33,273 nt of DNA from SAT2750 sp964476375 (GCA_964476375.1 CAYYZW010000010.1:1-33273), one strand, 5' to 3'; counted from the stretch's first letter, positions 23,839-31,515 are shown. Numbers and translations are program-made. The notes: a model not told the origin generated them from the sequence alone.

Positions 23839-25110
23839 TTATGCTGTGCCCTGGAAACGGGAGATGACCAAGACTGAATTAATACCCAGCATTCCGAAGG
23901 AGTTATTGAGAAGGTAGTTCACGTTGCCAATCTTCCGCGCCTCGTTCAGAACCAGGCCCTCGACGTTACATTCCGGGTCAAGCTGTTCAACATTGATCGT
24001 GGCATGACAGATTCCATCCTCGAAGGCAGGCAAATTGCCAGCAATCTCAAGGGCTCCGGCGGCCCCCATGGCATGTCCAATCATACTCTTGGTATTGTTG
24101 AAATAGACTCCCTCCGCACCCTGGAAAACCCCGTTCAGAGCCGCACACTCCTGGATATCCCCACTACTGGTACCGGTGGCGTGGGTACTGACAATATCGA
24201 TCTGCCCGGCGGCCAGCCCGGCCCGTTGGAGTGCCAGTTCCATACACTGCTGCTGACGCTCGGGATTGGGCAGCACGAAATCCGTCGCATCGCTGTTGAT
24301 GGCATAACCCGCTATTTCTCCATAGATCCGGGCTCCCCGCTTCCTGGCGTCCGAAAGCCGTTCCAGGAGATAAACACATCCACCCTCGGAAACAACAATC
24401 CCGTTACGGTCCAGGTCAAAGGGTCGTGAGGCCTGGGACGGGTTCGCATGCGAGGCCAGTGCCCCCTGGCTCTTGAAACTGGCGAAGATTCCAAAGGTGT
24501 GAATACTCTCGGAAACACCGCCGGCAAGGGCCAGGTCACAATCCCCCAGCATCAGCATCTGGGCCCCCTGGATCAGTCCCGCGTTGCCCGCCGCACAGGC
24601 GGCCCCGATCGTGTAATGCGGCCCCACGATTCCCATGTTCAGTGCCGCTTCACCAGCCGGGTTATTCGCCACCGTGCGTGGATTGTGAAAGTGCGACCAG
24701 TAGGCAACATCGTAATCGTAACCGCTCAGTTCAAAAATCTCGTTTTCGGTCTCCACATTGCCATGCTCGGTAATCCCAAGGTAAATACCGCAGCGGGAGC
24801 GATCGACATTCTCCAGGTCCAACCCCGAGTCCTTGATGGCTTCCTGGCAACAGTAAATGGAAAGACTGCCCGCACGCGTGCCCCGTCTTTTCTCCCGGGC
24901 CGACTGGTAGCGTGCATCATCAAAGTCACAGATCCCGGCCAGGGTTTCTCCGACGTAACGGATATCGTATTCCTGCACCCCACTCTGTCCCTGCAGCAAA
25001 TTCTCACGGTAGCTTGCCAGGTCATTGCCGTTGGGAGCTGCCAGGCCAATTCCGGTAATCACAATTCGCTGCGTCTCCGGTCGCTCGGTATGCATGCTAC
25101 TGGAACTCAT
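23839..25110 (-). CDS. Beta-ketoacyl-ACP synthase, KAS II/FabF family
   Basis: The 423-residue thiolase-fold enzyme has a complete decarboxylating-condensation triad: Cys172 in IGAACAAGNAG, His310 in STHATGTSSGD and His346 in NTKSMIGHAMGAAGA, with Lys341 nearby. It is therefore an active ketosynthase rather than a chain-length factor. It should elongate an acyl-ACP with malonyl-ACP. Its divergence from housekeeping FabF and its place beside ACP, FabZ-like, FabI-like and two CrtI-like genes suggest a specialised chain. It is not an OleA-type (FabH-like) condensing enzyme. ATG 25110 is chosen because AGGA lies eight bases upstream; a GTG at 25116 is possible. oleD is 66 bases upstream. Confidence 0.93.
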   Translation of the reverse strand: MSSSSMHTERPETQRIVITGIGLAAPNGNDLASYRENLLQGQSGVQEYDIRYVGETLAGICDFDDARYQSAREKRRGTRAGSLSIYCCQEAIKDSGLDLENVDRSRCGIYLGITEHGNVETENEIFELSGYDYDVAYWSHFHNPRTVANNPAGEAALNMGIVGPHYTIGAACAAGNAGLIQGAQMLMLGDCDLALAGGVSESIHTFGIFASFKSQGALASHANPSQASRPFDLDRNGIVVSEGGCVYLLERLSDARKRGARIYGEIAGYAINSDATDFVLPNPERQQQCMELALQRAGLAAGQIDIVSTHATGTSSGDIQECAALNGVFQGAEGVYFNNTKSMIGHAMGAAGALEIAGNLPAFEDGICHATINVEQLDPECNVEGLVLNEARKIGNVNYLLNNSFGMLGINSVLVISRFQGTA

Positions 25111-25176
25111 GATCACGGTCCTGGGAAGATCAAAACCTAGAAACTACCGCTTGGGGTGACTGCTTACAAGCAGCTT

Positions 25177-26229
25177 TCAATCGCCGGGAGAATCGCCACT
25201 GCCACCTGCCGCCGTCTGTTCCTCGAGAAATACCCGTAGCCTTTCAAGTCCCTGTTCGGTGGAGACCCTGGGCAGGTACCCCAGATCGTTTCGCGCCCGC
25301 TCTCCATCAAAATAGTGCGAGGTGGAAAGTTGTCGGGCCAGGAAACGGGTCATCGCCGGTTCTCCTGAAAGAGACAGAACCCGGTAGGTGGTTTCCAGGC
25401 AGCAACCAATCGACCAGGCCAGGCTGGCAGGAATGGACTTCTTCACCGCGGGGAGATCCGCGCAGTCGAGCAGGCGGTTGATCCAGTCCCAGCAATTCAC
25501 CGGTTCTCCCTGGGTGATCCAGTAAGCACTTCCCACCACCGGGCTCTCCGCCTGCAACCTGTCGGCTGCCTGCAACTGGGCATGGGCCGCATTTTCCACA
25601 TAGACCATGTCAATCACGTTCTCTCCTCTGCCGACCTTTCGCAGCCGTCCACTTGACGCCCTCCTGATGAGTCGTGGCAGGAGATGATTATCGTGGGGAC
25701 CCCAGATCAAGTGCGGCCTGAGGGCACAGGTCAACAGCTCGTCCCCGCTGGCATCCAACACCATTTTCTCTGCCATCGCCTTGCTGCGGGGATAATGACA
25801 CAGCCAGCGGCGCGAGTAGGGAGCGGATTCATCGATCCCCTCCTGGCTGCGGCCGTCAAAAGTCACACTGGGGCTACTGGTGAAGACAAGCCGCCGTACG
25901 CCGTGGGCCCTGCAGCCGTCAAGCACGTGGCCTGTCCCCAGCACGTTAATCCCATGAAACCGCTTCCAGGCGCCCCAGATTCCCGCGATCCCACCAATGT
26001 GCTGCACAACGTCGATTCCCTGACAGGCGGCGGCAACCGACTCCGCGTCTCGCAAGTCCCCCTGGACCTGCTCCACACCAAGCTGATCCAGGAATGCATA
26101 CCGGGACCGGGAAAATGATCGGACATGATCGCCACGTTCACAATGGAGCTGTGCCACGTGGCGTCCCAGGAAGCCACCCGCGCCGGTTACCAGGACGTTA
26201 ATTGGAGAGGCCACAAGGTCACCAGGCAC
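25177..26229 (-). CDS. oleD: OleD, 2-alkyl-3-oxoalkanoate reductase
   Basis: The 350-residue NAD(P)-dependent extended SDR (3-beta-HSD-like) closely follows OleD. It has TGAGGFLG at residues 15-22, IAGIWGAWKRFHGINVLGT, the TSSPSVTFDG segment, catalytic Tyr146 and Lys150 in YPRSK, and ALRPHLIWGPHDNHLLPRL. OleD reduces the beta-keto acid made by OleA to the 2-alkyl-3-hydroxy acid, the substrate of OleC. The annotated start is a GTG at 26229 (another GTG at 26214) with a weak ribosome site. A far stronger site lies upstream at 26290-26295 and feeds a short ORF that overlaps this start, so the true start or its control is uncertain. oleC lies 97 bases upstream. Confidence 0.87.
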   Translation of the reverse strand: MPGDLVASPINVLVTGAGGFLGRHVAQLHCERGDHVRSFSRSRYAFLDQLGVEQVQGDLRDAESVAAACQGIDVVQHIGGIAGIWGAWKRFHGINVLGTGHVLDGCRAHGVRRLVFTSSPSVTFDGRSQEGIDESAPYSRRWLCHYPRSKAMAEKMVLDASGDELLTCALRPHLIWGPHDNHLLPRLIRRASSGRLRKVGRGENVIDMVYVENAAHAQLQAADRLQAESPVVGSAYWITQGEPVNCWDWINRLLDCADLPAVKKSIPASLAWSIGCCLETTYRVLSLSGEPAMTRFLARQLSTSHYFDGERARNDLGYLPRVSTEQGLERLRVFLEEQTAAGGSGDSPGD

Positions 26230-26281
26230 AATCTTCTACGAGGGGCATTCTACGTGATCGGTTCTGTTCAGGGAGTTTCAT
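26219..26281 (-). CDS. 20-codon ORF with strong Shine-Dalgarno overlapping the oleD start
   Basis: On the minus strand an ATG at 26281 is preceded by AGGAGG (26295-26290) at an ideal 8-base spacing, the best ribosome site in this part of the window. It opens a 20-residue peptide beginning MKLPEQNRSRRMPLVEDCAW. The peptide ends at a TGA whose bases lie just inside the oleD frame, overlapping the oleD GTG by 11 bases. It may be a leader peptide that couples translation into oleD. Alternatively a single-base indel may have separated the true oleD start from its frame, because the ATG is offset by one base from it. Confidence 0.4.
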   Translation of the reverse strand: MKLPEQNRSRRMPLVEDCAW

Positions 26282-26326
26282 TCTCACCCCCTCCTCATGG
26301 TACTTGTTCCAGTAAGACGGGAGCAA

Positions 26327-27979
26327 TCAAGCCCGGCCTTTCACCCACTCGGCCAGCTTCTCCCGGAAAATCTTGGCGTTATGACGAATGTCCACCGGCA
26401 ACGAGGGATGAAGCAGAACCTGGTCCACGTCCTCGGTGAGAGGATTCGCACGCGCCAGCTCCAGCAATTCTTCCTCGAGGGCCTGTATCTCCCGCTGGCC
26501 CTGACACCTCTTGTCTGGCCAGAGTTCAACAACGATCACGGCTCGCCTTGATCCGGGCAGACCAACGCCGACCAGGGCAGAACGAAAAACGCTCGGATGA
26601 CAGTTCAACACCGCTTCACAAGGTACGGTAAAGAGTGTCTTTCCACCGATCACAACCCGCTGGGATTTCCTCCCACAGAACCAGAACCGCTGTTGCTCGT
26701 CACAATAACCGACATCTCCCATGCGGTGCCAGAATGTGCTTCCATCCTTGATCTTGTGCAGGTCCGTCTGCTCTGGAAGATTCACATACCTCGACGTCAC
26801 CACCGGACCTCGCACGACCAGTTCCCCGATCTCTCCGCTGGGCACCAGCTCGGCATCCTGCATCTGTTCTATCGCGTCATCACGGATCCGGATCACCTTC
26901 CACTCGATCCCTCCGAACCGTCGTCCCACGCAGGTTCCCAGGCCCTGTTCACTCAGGGCCGCCGTCTCCTGGAGAACTTCCGTGGCAGAAATCGATGCCA
27001 CCGGCAAAGCCTCGGTTGCTCCATAGGGTGTGAACATCTCCCCCCCCGGTGCCATCACGCGGGTCATGCTTCGGAGCACACGCGGCGGCACCGGTGCCCC
27101 GGATGAAAAAACGCGTTGAAGCGAAGGAAGCTTTTCGTGCTCTTGTTCACAGTAACGTCCCACCACGTCCCAGAGAGCCGGGCTCCCGAATGACTGGTTC
27201 ACCTTCCACTGCTGGATCGGTTCAATAATCTCGCGAGGATCGACCGTTGCAGGCCTTGTCGGATCCATCGCCGGGATAATCGAACTGACCCCCATGGCCG
27301 CGTTAAAAAGACCAAACAGTGGAAAGGCGGGCAAGTCGATATCCCCCTGCTGAATCGAGTAATGCTCCTGGATCTGCTTCACCTGCTGGAAAAAATTCCC
27401 GTGCTGGTAGGAGACTCCCTTGGGGGGGCCCGTGCTGCCGGTGGTGTAGATCACCGCAGCCGGGTCATCCGCCTCGGCGGGAAAAGAATCAAATTCCTCC
27501 GCCTGGCATCGGGCCAACTGCCGTTCGGTGGGCCCCCCCCAGAACCAGCGCCGGCCAACAGTAATATTATGCCGGGCCAGGGGAAACCGGGATCGCAACA
27601 GGCAGCGAATCGCCTGGACACGGCTGACGCCGATGAATCCTTGCGGCTCGACTTTCTGCAGACAACGAATCACGTTGCGACGGCCCATCCCCGGATCCAC
27701 AAGCACCATCACCGCACCACTCTTGAGCAGGGCAAACACCCAGCGGATGAAACTTGTACTGAATGGAACCATCAGGACAATCGGCATACCGGGCTGGATT
27801 CCACTTCGCAGCATCCCTGCCGCCAGGTGGTCGGATTCCTGGTGAAGTTGCATGAAGGTCGTCTGCTGGTAGGTCCGTCGCGCTCCCCGGGGTCCGGACG
27901 GCATGGCCACAGCCAGCGCCTCAGGCTGCTCGCGGGCAGCCCGGGCCAGCAGGTCGGCAACGTTAAATGAATCGGCCAT
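26327..27979 (-). CDS. oleC: OleC, beta-lactone synthetase (AMP-forming ligase family)
   Basis: The 550-residue ANL-superfamily enzyme matches OleC along its length. The P-loop is YTTGSTGPPKG at residues 178-188. OleC-typical stretches are VMVLVDPGMGRRN, VGRRWFWGG, IIPAMDPTRPA, TPYGATEALPVA and HRMGDVGYCDEQQRFWFCGR, and the C-terminus has LPVDIRHNAKIFREKLAEWV. OleC uses ATP to close 2-alkyl-3-hydroxy acids to beta-lactones, which OleB would decarboxylate to olefins. No oleA or oleB is visible in this window, so either they lie elsewhere or the lactone is the product. GGAG precedes the ATG. The gene lies 33 bases downstream of the ATP-grasp gene on the same strand. Confidence 0.92.
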   Translation of the reverse strand: MADSFNVADLLARAAREQPEALAVAMPSGPRGARRTYQQTTFMQLHQESDHLAAGMLRSGIQPGMPIVLMVPFSTSFIRWVFALLKSGAVMVLVDPGMGRRNVIRCLQKVEPQGFIGVSRVQAIRCLLRSRFPLARHNITVGRRWFWGGPTERQLARCQAEEFDSFPAEADDPAAVIYTTGSTGPPKGVSYQHGNFFQQVKQIQEHYSIQQGDIDLPAFPLFGLFNAAMGVSSIIPAMDPTRPATVDPREIIEPIQQWKVNQSFGSPALWDVVGRYCEQEHEKLPSLQRVFSSGAPVPPRVLRSMTRVMAPGGEMFTPYGATEALPVASISATEVLQETAALSEQGLGTCVGRRFGGIEWKVIRIRDDAIEQMQDAELVPSGEIGELVVRGPVVTSRYVNLPEQTDLHKIKDGSTFWHRMGDVGYCDEQQRFWFCGRKSQRVVIGGKTLFTVPCEAVLNCHPSVFRSALVGVGLPGSRRAVIVVELWPDKRCQGQREIQALEEELLELARANPLTEDVDQVLLHPSLPVDIRHNAKIFREKLAEWVKGRA

Positions 27980-28012
27980 GGCACTCCAACCGGCGGAAAT
28001 CGGATCGTGATC

Positions 28013-28900
28013 TCAGGAACAAGGGGCCCTCACCACCTGCCGCTCCAGCAGGTCCAGCATCAAGCTGGCTACATCGACATCGAGTGTCCGGGCCAGTGCC
28101 TTCCAGCCAGGCACCCCGTTGACTTCCAGCAGGTAGTGCTCCCCGTCGAGACCGGGAAGAATATCGACCCCGGCGACAATCGCGCCGACCGATGCTGTCG
28201 CCTGGCGTGCCAGCTGCTCCATGACGGGATCCAGCGAGACCGCTTCGGCCCGGCCACCTCGCCCGATATTTGTCCGCCAGTCGGTTTCGCTACACCGGCG
28301 GATCGCGAGGAACTGGTCATCGATAACCAGAATGCGGAGATCGTAGCCGTGATGGGGAATAAACTCCTGCAGGTAAATCACCGCCTTGAGCTGGACCAGC
28401 AACGTAAAAGCGCGGGCTGCCATGTCCCGGTCATTCAGGCGACTGATCCCCCGCCCCTCTCCACCAAAGATCGGCTTGAGAACGACGTCCTCCCCAAGTG
28501 CCACAAAGGCCTCCATGGCCTCCTCCACACCCTGGCAAACAATCGTCCGGGGAACCGGCAGCCCGGCTTGCTGGAGACGTGACAGCGCCCGGTACTTATC
28601 GACCGCCGCCTCGATAGCGGCCGGTGGATTGACCACGGGGATGCCCTGTCGGGCAACTGCGTCGAGCACATCCATGCGAAAGACCACCTGCTCAAGCGAC
28701 CCGGGCGGCATGGTTCGTACCAGCACGGCATCATACTGACCGAGTGCCTGCTGACCGGACAGCTGCTGCTGCCCGGTTGAATCGACCCCGGCCATGATCG
28801 TGGAAAAGGGAAGTGGCTGGAGCTGGTGTTGATTTACCGCGGCCCGCTCCAGGTCTCGAAAATACCAGGAGTCCGCGGAACCCAGGACGGCAAAATGCAT
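28013..28900 (-). CDS. RimK-like ATP-grasp ligase, probably acting on tetrahydromethanopterin
   Basis: The 295-residue ATP-grasp protein has an N-terminal pre-ATP-grasp half (to about residue 95, with YDAVLVRTMPPGS). The nucleotide-binding core includes AVDKYRALSRLQQAGLPVPRT and VLKPIFGGEGRGISRL. The metal site region ends ILPGLDGEHYLLEVNGVPGW. This is the RimK/MptN/CofF branch that adds glutamate or similar residues to a carboxylate. Being 14 bases from mch, a role in glutamylating or tailing H4MPT is the best guess, as in other H4MPT-using bacteria. A lysine-biosynthesis or ribosomal-protein modifying role cannot be excluded. AGGATG precedes the ATG. Confidence 0.85.
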   Translation of the reverse strand: MHFAVLGSADSWYFRDLERAAVNQHQLQPLPFSTIMAGVDSTGQQQLSGQQALGQYDAVLVRTMPPGSLEQVVFRMDVLDAVARQGIPVVNPPAAIEAAVDKYRALSRLQQAGLPVPRTIVCQGVEEAMEAFVALGEDVVLKPIFGGEGRGISRLNDRDMAARAFTLLVQLKAVIYLQEFIPHHGYDLRILVIDDQFLAIRRCSETDWRTNIGRGGRAEAVSLDPVMEQLARQATASVGAIVAGVDILPGLDGEHYLLEVNGVPGWKALARTLDVDVASLMLDLLERQVVRAPCS

Positions 28901-28914
28901 GGTGGATCATCCTG

Positions 28915-29871
28915 TCAGTTGGAATCCGGAGACACCGAGAACGAGGAGGTGAGTATGTCGGTTGCCAGTTCACCAAAAACAAACCTGTTCCCACTGCGTG
29001 TACTGACCAGGGAGATCCGGGCCGGGCTGAACAATAACGGGTCGATCTTGTAAAAGTCACAATCGTACTGGCGAAAGATATCGATGAAAGGACGGCCATG
29101 GTCAGCCGAGCAGCTGCTGGGAATCCCCGCCCCCTGGTCCTGGATTACTTGATCCTCGGCATCCAGCCAGAGACACACATCGGCCCCATAAAGCACCGCA
29201 TCATTCGTCCATCCCAGTGCCTGCATGTCATCCTCCGTTGCCGGGGGCAGCGGCGCGGAGCCACTGCCACTGAGTACGCTTTCCAGGTCCATACCGATCT
29301 CATGCATCTTGTGAAGGGCCGTCTCAAGCGACCTGGCAACCACCTGGCAGGCTCCGGCCAGGCTGGCAGTCCGGGCAACCATAAGAGTCAGGGCGGATGG
29401 GGCAACCCCGCATTTCTCGGCGACCTGTCGACAAACATCGTCCGGCGGCAGGGCGGCAGATTCCAGAACTCCCACGACCGCTTCCGGTTCTTCCCGGATA
29501 CCGATCTGCTTGAGCAACTCCTCGTCGCCATATGCAGCTCGCATCGGGCCTGATCCCATGGCAAAATAGTCATTCGAGGCAAGCTGCCATCCAGCATACT
29601 GGGAACCCATGCATGCTAAAACCGGTTGTTCACTGGCGACTTCAACGCGAGCCCAGGGCTGGCTGCCGGAAGTGGGAACGACCCTGACCTCGGCCAGGCC
29701 GGCAAGACAGACGTTGGCCAGTACCAGTCCGGCTGCCTCTCCTCCCGGCGCCATCACACCGCAATCGACAAGGACCGTACCGCTGCTGGAACGGCTAACG
29801 ACGGCTCCAAACCGTTCCGGGTCATCCAGCAGTGGCCGACCACAAAGCAGACCACGTGAGTTGAGGTTCAT
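28915..29871 (-). CDS. mch: Methenyl-tetrahydromethanopterin cyclohydrolase
   Basis: The 318-residue protein matches Mch. Characteristic segments are VLVDCGVMAPGG, CMGSQYAGWQL, YFAMGSGPMRA (residues 102-112), APSALTLMVARTASLAG and FYKIDPLLFSPA near the C-terminus. Mch interconverts methenyl-H4MPT and formyl-H4MPT in the cytoplasm, in formaldehyde oxidation or C1 interconversion. Its presence with H4MPT-synthesis genes at 371-6381 shows that the cofactor has a local user. GGAGAAGAGA precedes the ATG. It heads the long minus-strand run and diverges from the DtxR-family regulator across 173 bases. Other pathway genes (fae, fhcABCD, mtd) are not in the window. Confidence 0.95.
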   Translation of the reverse strand: MNLNSRGLLCGRPLLDDPERFGAVVSRSSSGTVLVDCGVMAPGGEAAGLVLANVCLAGLAEVRVVPTSGSQPWARVEVASEQPVLACMGSQYAGWQLASNDYFAMGSGPMRAAYGDEELLKQIGIREEPEAVVGVLESAALPPDDVCRQVAEKCGVAPSALTLMVARTASLAGACQVVARSLETALHKMHEIGMDLESVLSGSGSAPLPPATEDDMQALGWTNDAVLYGADVCLWLDAEDQVIQDQGAGIPSSCSADHGRPFIDIFRQYDCDFYKIDPLLFSPARISLVSTRSGNRFVFGELATDILTSSFSVSPDSN

Positions 29872-30006
29872 CGTTCTCTTCTCCAGACCTGGATGACCCC
29901 TTCCGCCATCTCGCCGGCACCGGTTTCACATGATGGCGAATCCCACCCGGCTTCGCAACGGCCCGCCCGCCTTTCCACGCACCTACCCCCTCCGCTGCCC
30001 TGGGCC

Positions 30007-30012
30007 TACAAT
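30007..30012 (+). promoter_or_regulatory. -10-like element before the DtxR-family gene
   Basis: TACAAT lies 32 bases before the ATG at 30045, five of six to the -10 consensus, but no convincing -35 sits 16-18 bases upstream. The 173-base gap to mch (29872-30044) must hold divergent promoters; I see no clear DtxR-type palindrome there. GAGG eight bases before the ATG is the ribosome site. Confidence 0.3.
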
Positions 30013-30044
30013 ATCCGAAACAGTTCCTGCTTGAGGCCTTAGCC

Positions 30045-30731
30045 ATGCCCAGCCTGACGATCGAAAATTACGTCAAGACGATCTACTTGATCTCGATTGC
30101 CCAGCAGGGACAACCGGTTGCCACTGGCCAGTTAGCCGATGCTCTCGGTGTCGCCCCGGGCACTGTCACCAGCATGGCCAAGACACTCAGTGAATCTGGG
30201 CTGGCCATCTACAAGCCCTACACGGGAGTCCTTCTGACGCCCTCCGGACATCGGCTGGCGATGCGAATCATCCGTCGGCATCGTCTGATTGAAACCTTTC
30301 TCGTGCAGACCCTGAAACTCAACTGGGACGAAGTCCACGATGAGGCGGAGAACATGGAACATGCCGTCAGCGACCTGCTGGTAGATCGAATTGACGAGTT
30401 CCTTGGATTTCCCATGGCGGATCCCCATGGTGACCCCATCCCGGCGGCCGACGGAACGATCGTTCATTCCGAGGGGGTGACGCTTGACCAGCTTCCAGCG
30501 GGGACTCGCTTCCGCCTTGTCCGCGTGCTGGACCAGTCCGCCAGTTTCCTGCAGGATCTTTCCCGGGACGGACTGTCTATCGACAGCGAGGGAGTGGTAC
30601 GGGAACAGGGGGAGACGGTCATCGTGCTGATCAACGAGAGGGAGATCTCACTGAACTTGAATGTGGCCACGAAAATCCTTGCCCAGGCCACCACACCTAG
30701 ACAACCGGCGAATGCCCCAGGGCCCGCCTGA
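30045..30731 (+). CDS. DtxR/MntR-family metal-dependent transcriptional repressor
   Basis: The 228-residue protein has the DtxR plan. A winged helix occupies about residues 1-70 (SLTIENYVKTIYLIS, VATGQLADALGVAPGTVTSM), a metal-binding dimerisation domain about 71-140, and a C-terminal FeoA/SH3-like domain about 150-215. Metal ligands align with DtxR numbering: His79, Glu83, His98, Glu102, Glu105 and His106. Position 8 is Asn where MntR has Asp8 and DtxR has Met10, and Lys11 replaces MntR Glu11. The metal chosen, iron or manganese, is therefore unclear. It would bind operator DNA when loaded with metal. No metal transporter gene is in the window. Its 3' end overlaps the convergent DinB-family gene by 35 bases. 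Confidence 0.92.
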   Translation: MPSLTIENYVKTIYLISIAQQGQPVATGQLADALGVAPGTVTSMAKTLSESGLAIYKPYTGVLLTPSGHRLAMRIIRRHRLIETFLVQTLKLNWDEVHDEAENMEHAVSDLLVDRIDEFLGFPMADPHGDPIPAADGTIVHSEGVTLDQLPAGTRFRLVRVLDQSASFLQDLSRDGLSIDSEGVVREQGETVIVLINEREISLNLNVATKILAQATTPRQPANAPGPA

Positions 30732-31191
30732 TCACCGAGAGCTGGCCACTATGCAGGGCCTCGTGCCAGACTGCCGTTTCAAAGACCGAGGCAAAGTCAG
30801 GCATGAAATCCGGTGTTCCCTCGGGAGTTTCCCTTGCCAGTGCCTCGTCATCCAGGCCATCCAGGACTTCCAGGAAGGTATCCCGGCGGGAGGTCATGTA
30901 TGCCAGTAATTCCTCGATCGGCGGGTAATCCGAGATCTCGGTTGAGGGCTGGGATCCCATGCCAAACGCCCCAGTAAATTCTTCCCGGGAATCATCCCGG
31001 TCCGGAGAGAGAATGGAGATCATGAAGTTATCGGTCGTCCCCATGTGGCCCACAAACCAGATCGCATGGTTACCACCCTCGTGAAGCTGCATGGTCCATT
31101 CCTCGGGTGTGGAGAAATCTTCCAGCAGCCGGGAGGAAAATCCCCGGGTTCGTTCAAGGCGTTTCCGCAATCGTTCGGCCTGGCTGGACAT
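30697..31191 (-). CDS. DinB/YfiT-type putative metalloprotein
   Basis: The 164-residue helical protein belongs to the DinB superfamily (four-helix bundle). The metal triad is His49 in WFVGHMGTTDN with His143 and His147 in VWHEALHSGQL. Members include thiol-dependent S-transferases and many of unknown role; nothing identifies a substrate here. The ATG at 31191 has AGGAG five bases upstream. The open frame extends further upstream across the ffs gene, but that part is not protein-like. It converges on the DtxR-family gene with a 35-base overlap and diverges from ffs across about 110 bases. Confidence 0.9.
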   Translation of the reverse strand: MSSQAERLRKRLERTRGFSSRLLEDFSTPEEWTMQLHEGGNHAIWFVGHMGTTDNFMISILSPDRDDSREEFTGAFGMGSQPSTEISDYPPIEELLAYMTSRRDTFLEVLDGLDDEALARETPEGTPDFMPDFASVFETAVWHEALHSGQLSVIRRALGHSPVV

Positions 31192-31302
31192 GCGTGCTCC
31201 TGCGTCGGTTATCGGAAGGGTTCTGCCAAAACGTACCGTACCAGTCCGGGAACGGGAATCCAAGTTGTTCCCTGAATGACCTGGAGAGACGGGAACTACC
31301 AC

Positions 31303-31331
31303 TTGATACGCTGGTACGGAAACCGTACAAA
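31303..31331 (+). promoter_or_regulatory. Promoter of the SRP RNA gene
   Basis: TTGATA (31303-31308) and TACAAA (31326-31331) are spaced 17 bases. The predicted start near 31339 coincides with the first base pair of the SRP RNA stem at 31340. The spacer holds a perfect inverted repeat GTACGG-AAA-CCGTAC (31314-31328). Confidence 0.6.
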
Positions 31332-31339
31332 CCAGTGGA

Positions 31340-31469
31340 CGTCCTGTGCTGGCCCCGAGTGACCCTCGCAAGGAGGAACCGCGAACCGGGGCAGGCCTTA
31401 ACCGGAGCAGCCCTAAGTGGGGTACTCTTGTGCGAGGGTCTCTCGGCTCCAGCCAACCGTTGCAGGACG
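31340..31469 (+). ncRNA. ffs: Signal recognition particle RNA (small bacterial 4.5S type)
   Basis: The strand folds into one long rod. Paired segments are CGTCCTG (31340-31346) with CAGGACG (31463-31469), CTGG with CCAG (31349-31352, 31449-31452), CCGAG with CTCGG, GACCCTCGCA (31361-31370) with TGCGAGGGTC (31431-31440), and CCGC (31379-31382) with GTGG. The tip has the Ffh-binding internal loop of domain IV: GAACCGGGGCAGG on the 5' side and AGCAGCCCTAA on the 3' side. The closing CC/GG pairs hold a UUAACC loop instead of the common GGAA tetraloop. The RNA binds Ffh for co-translational membrane targeting. Location directly upstream of dnaX matches Bacillus. Exact ends are inferred from the outer stem and promoter. 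Confidence 0.92.
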
Positions 31470-31515
31470 ACATCCCGACTCCCCTCCCCGGGGGACACGG
31501 GCAGGGCATTTCACC

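Noticed and set aside
25177..27979. A complete oleABCD olefin operon
   Set aside because: Only OleC and OleD are present. The neighbouring condensing enzyme is a FabF-type KAS with Cys-His-His, not OleA, and no alpha/beta-hydrolase OleB is seen.
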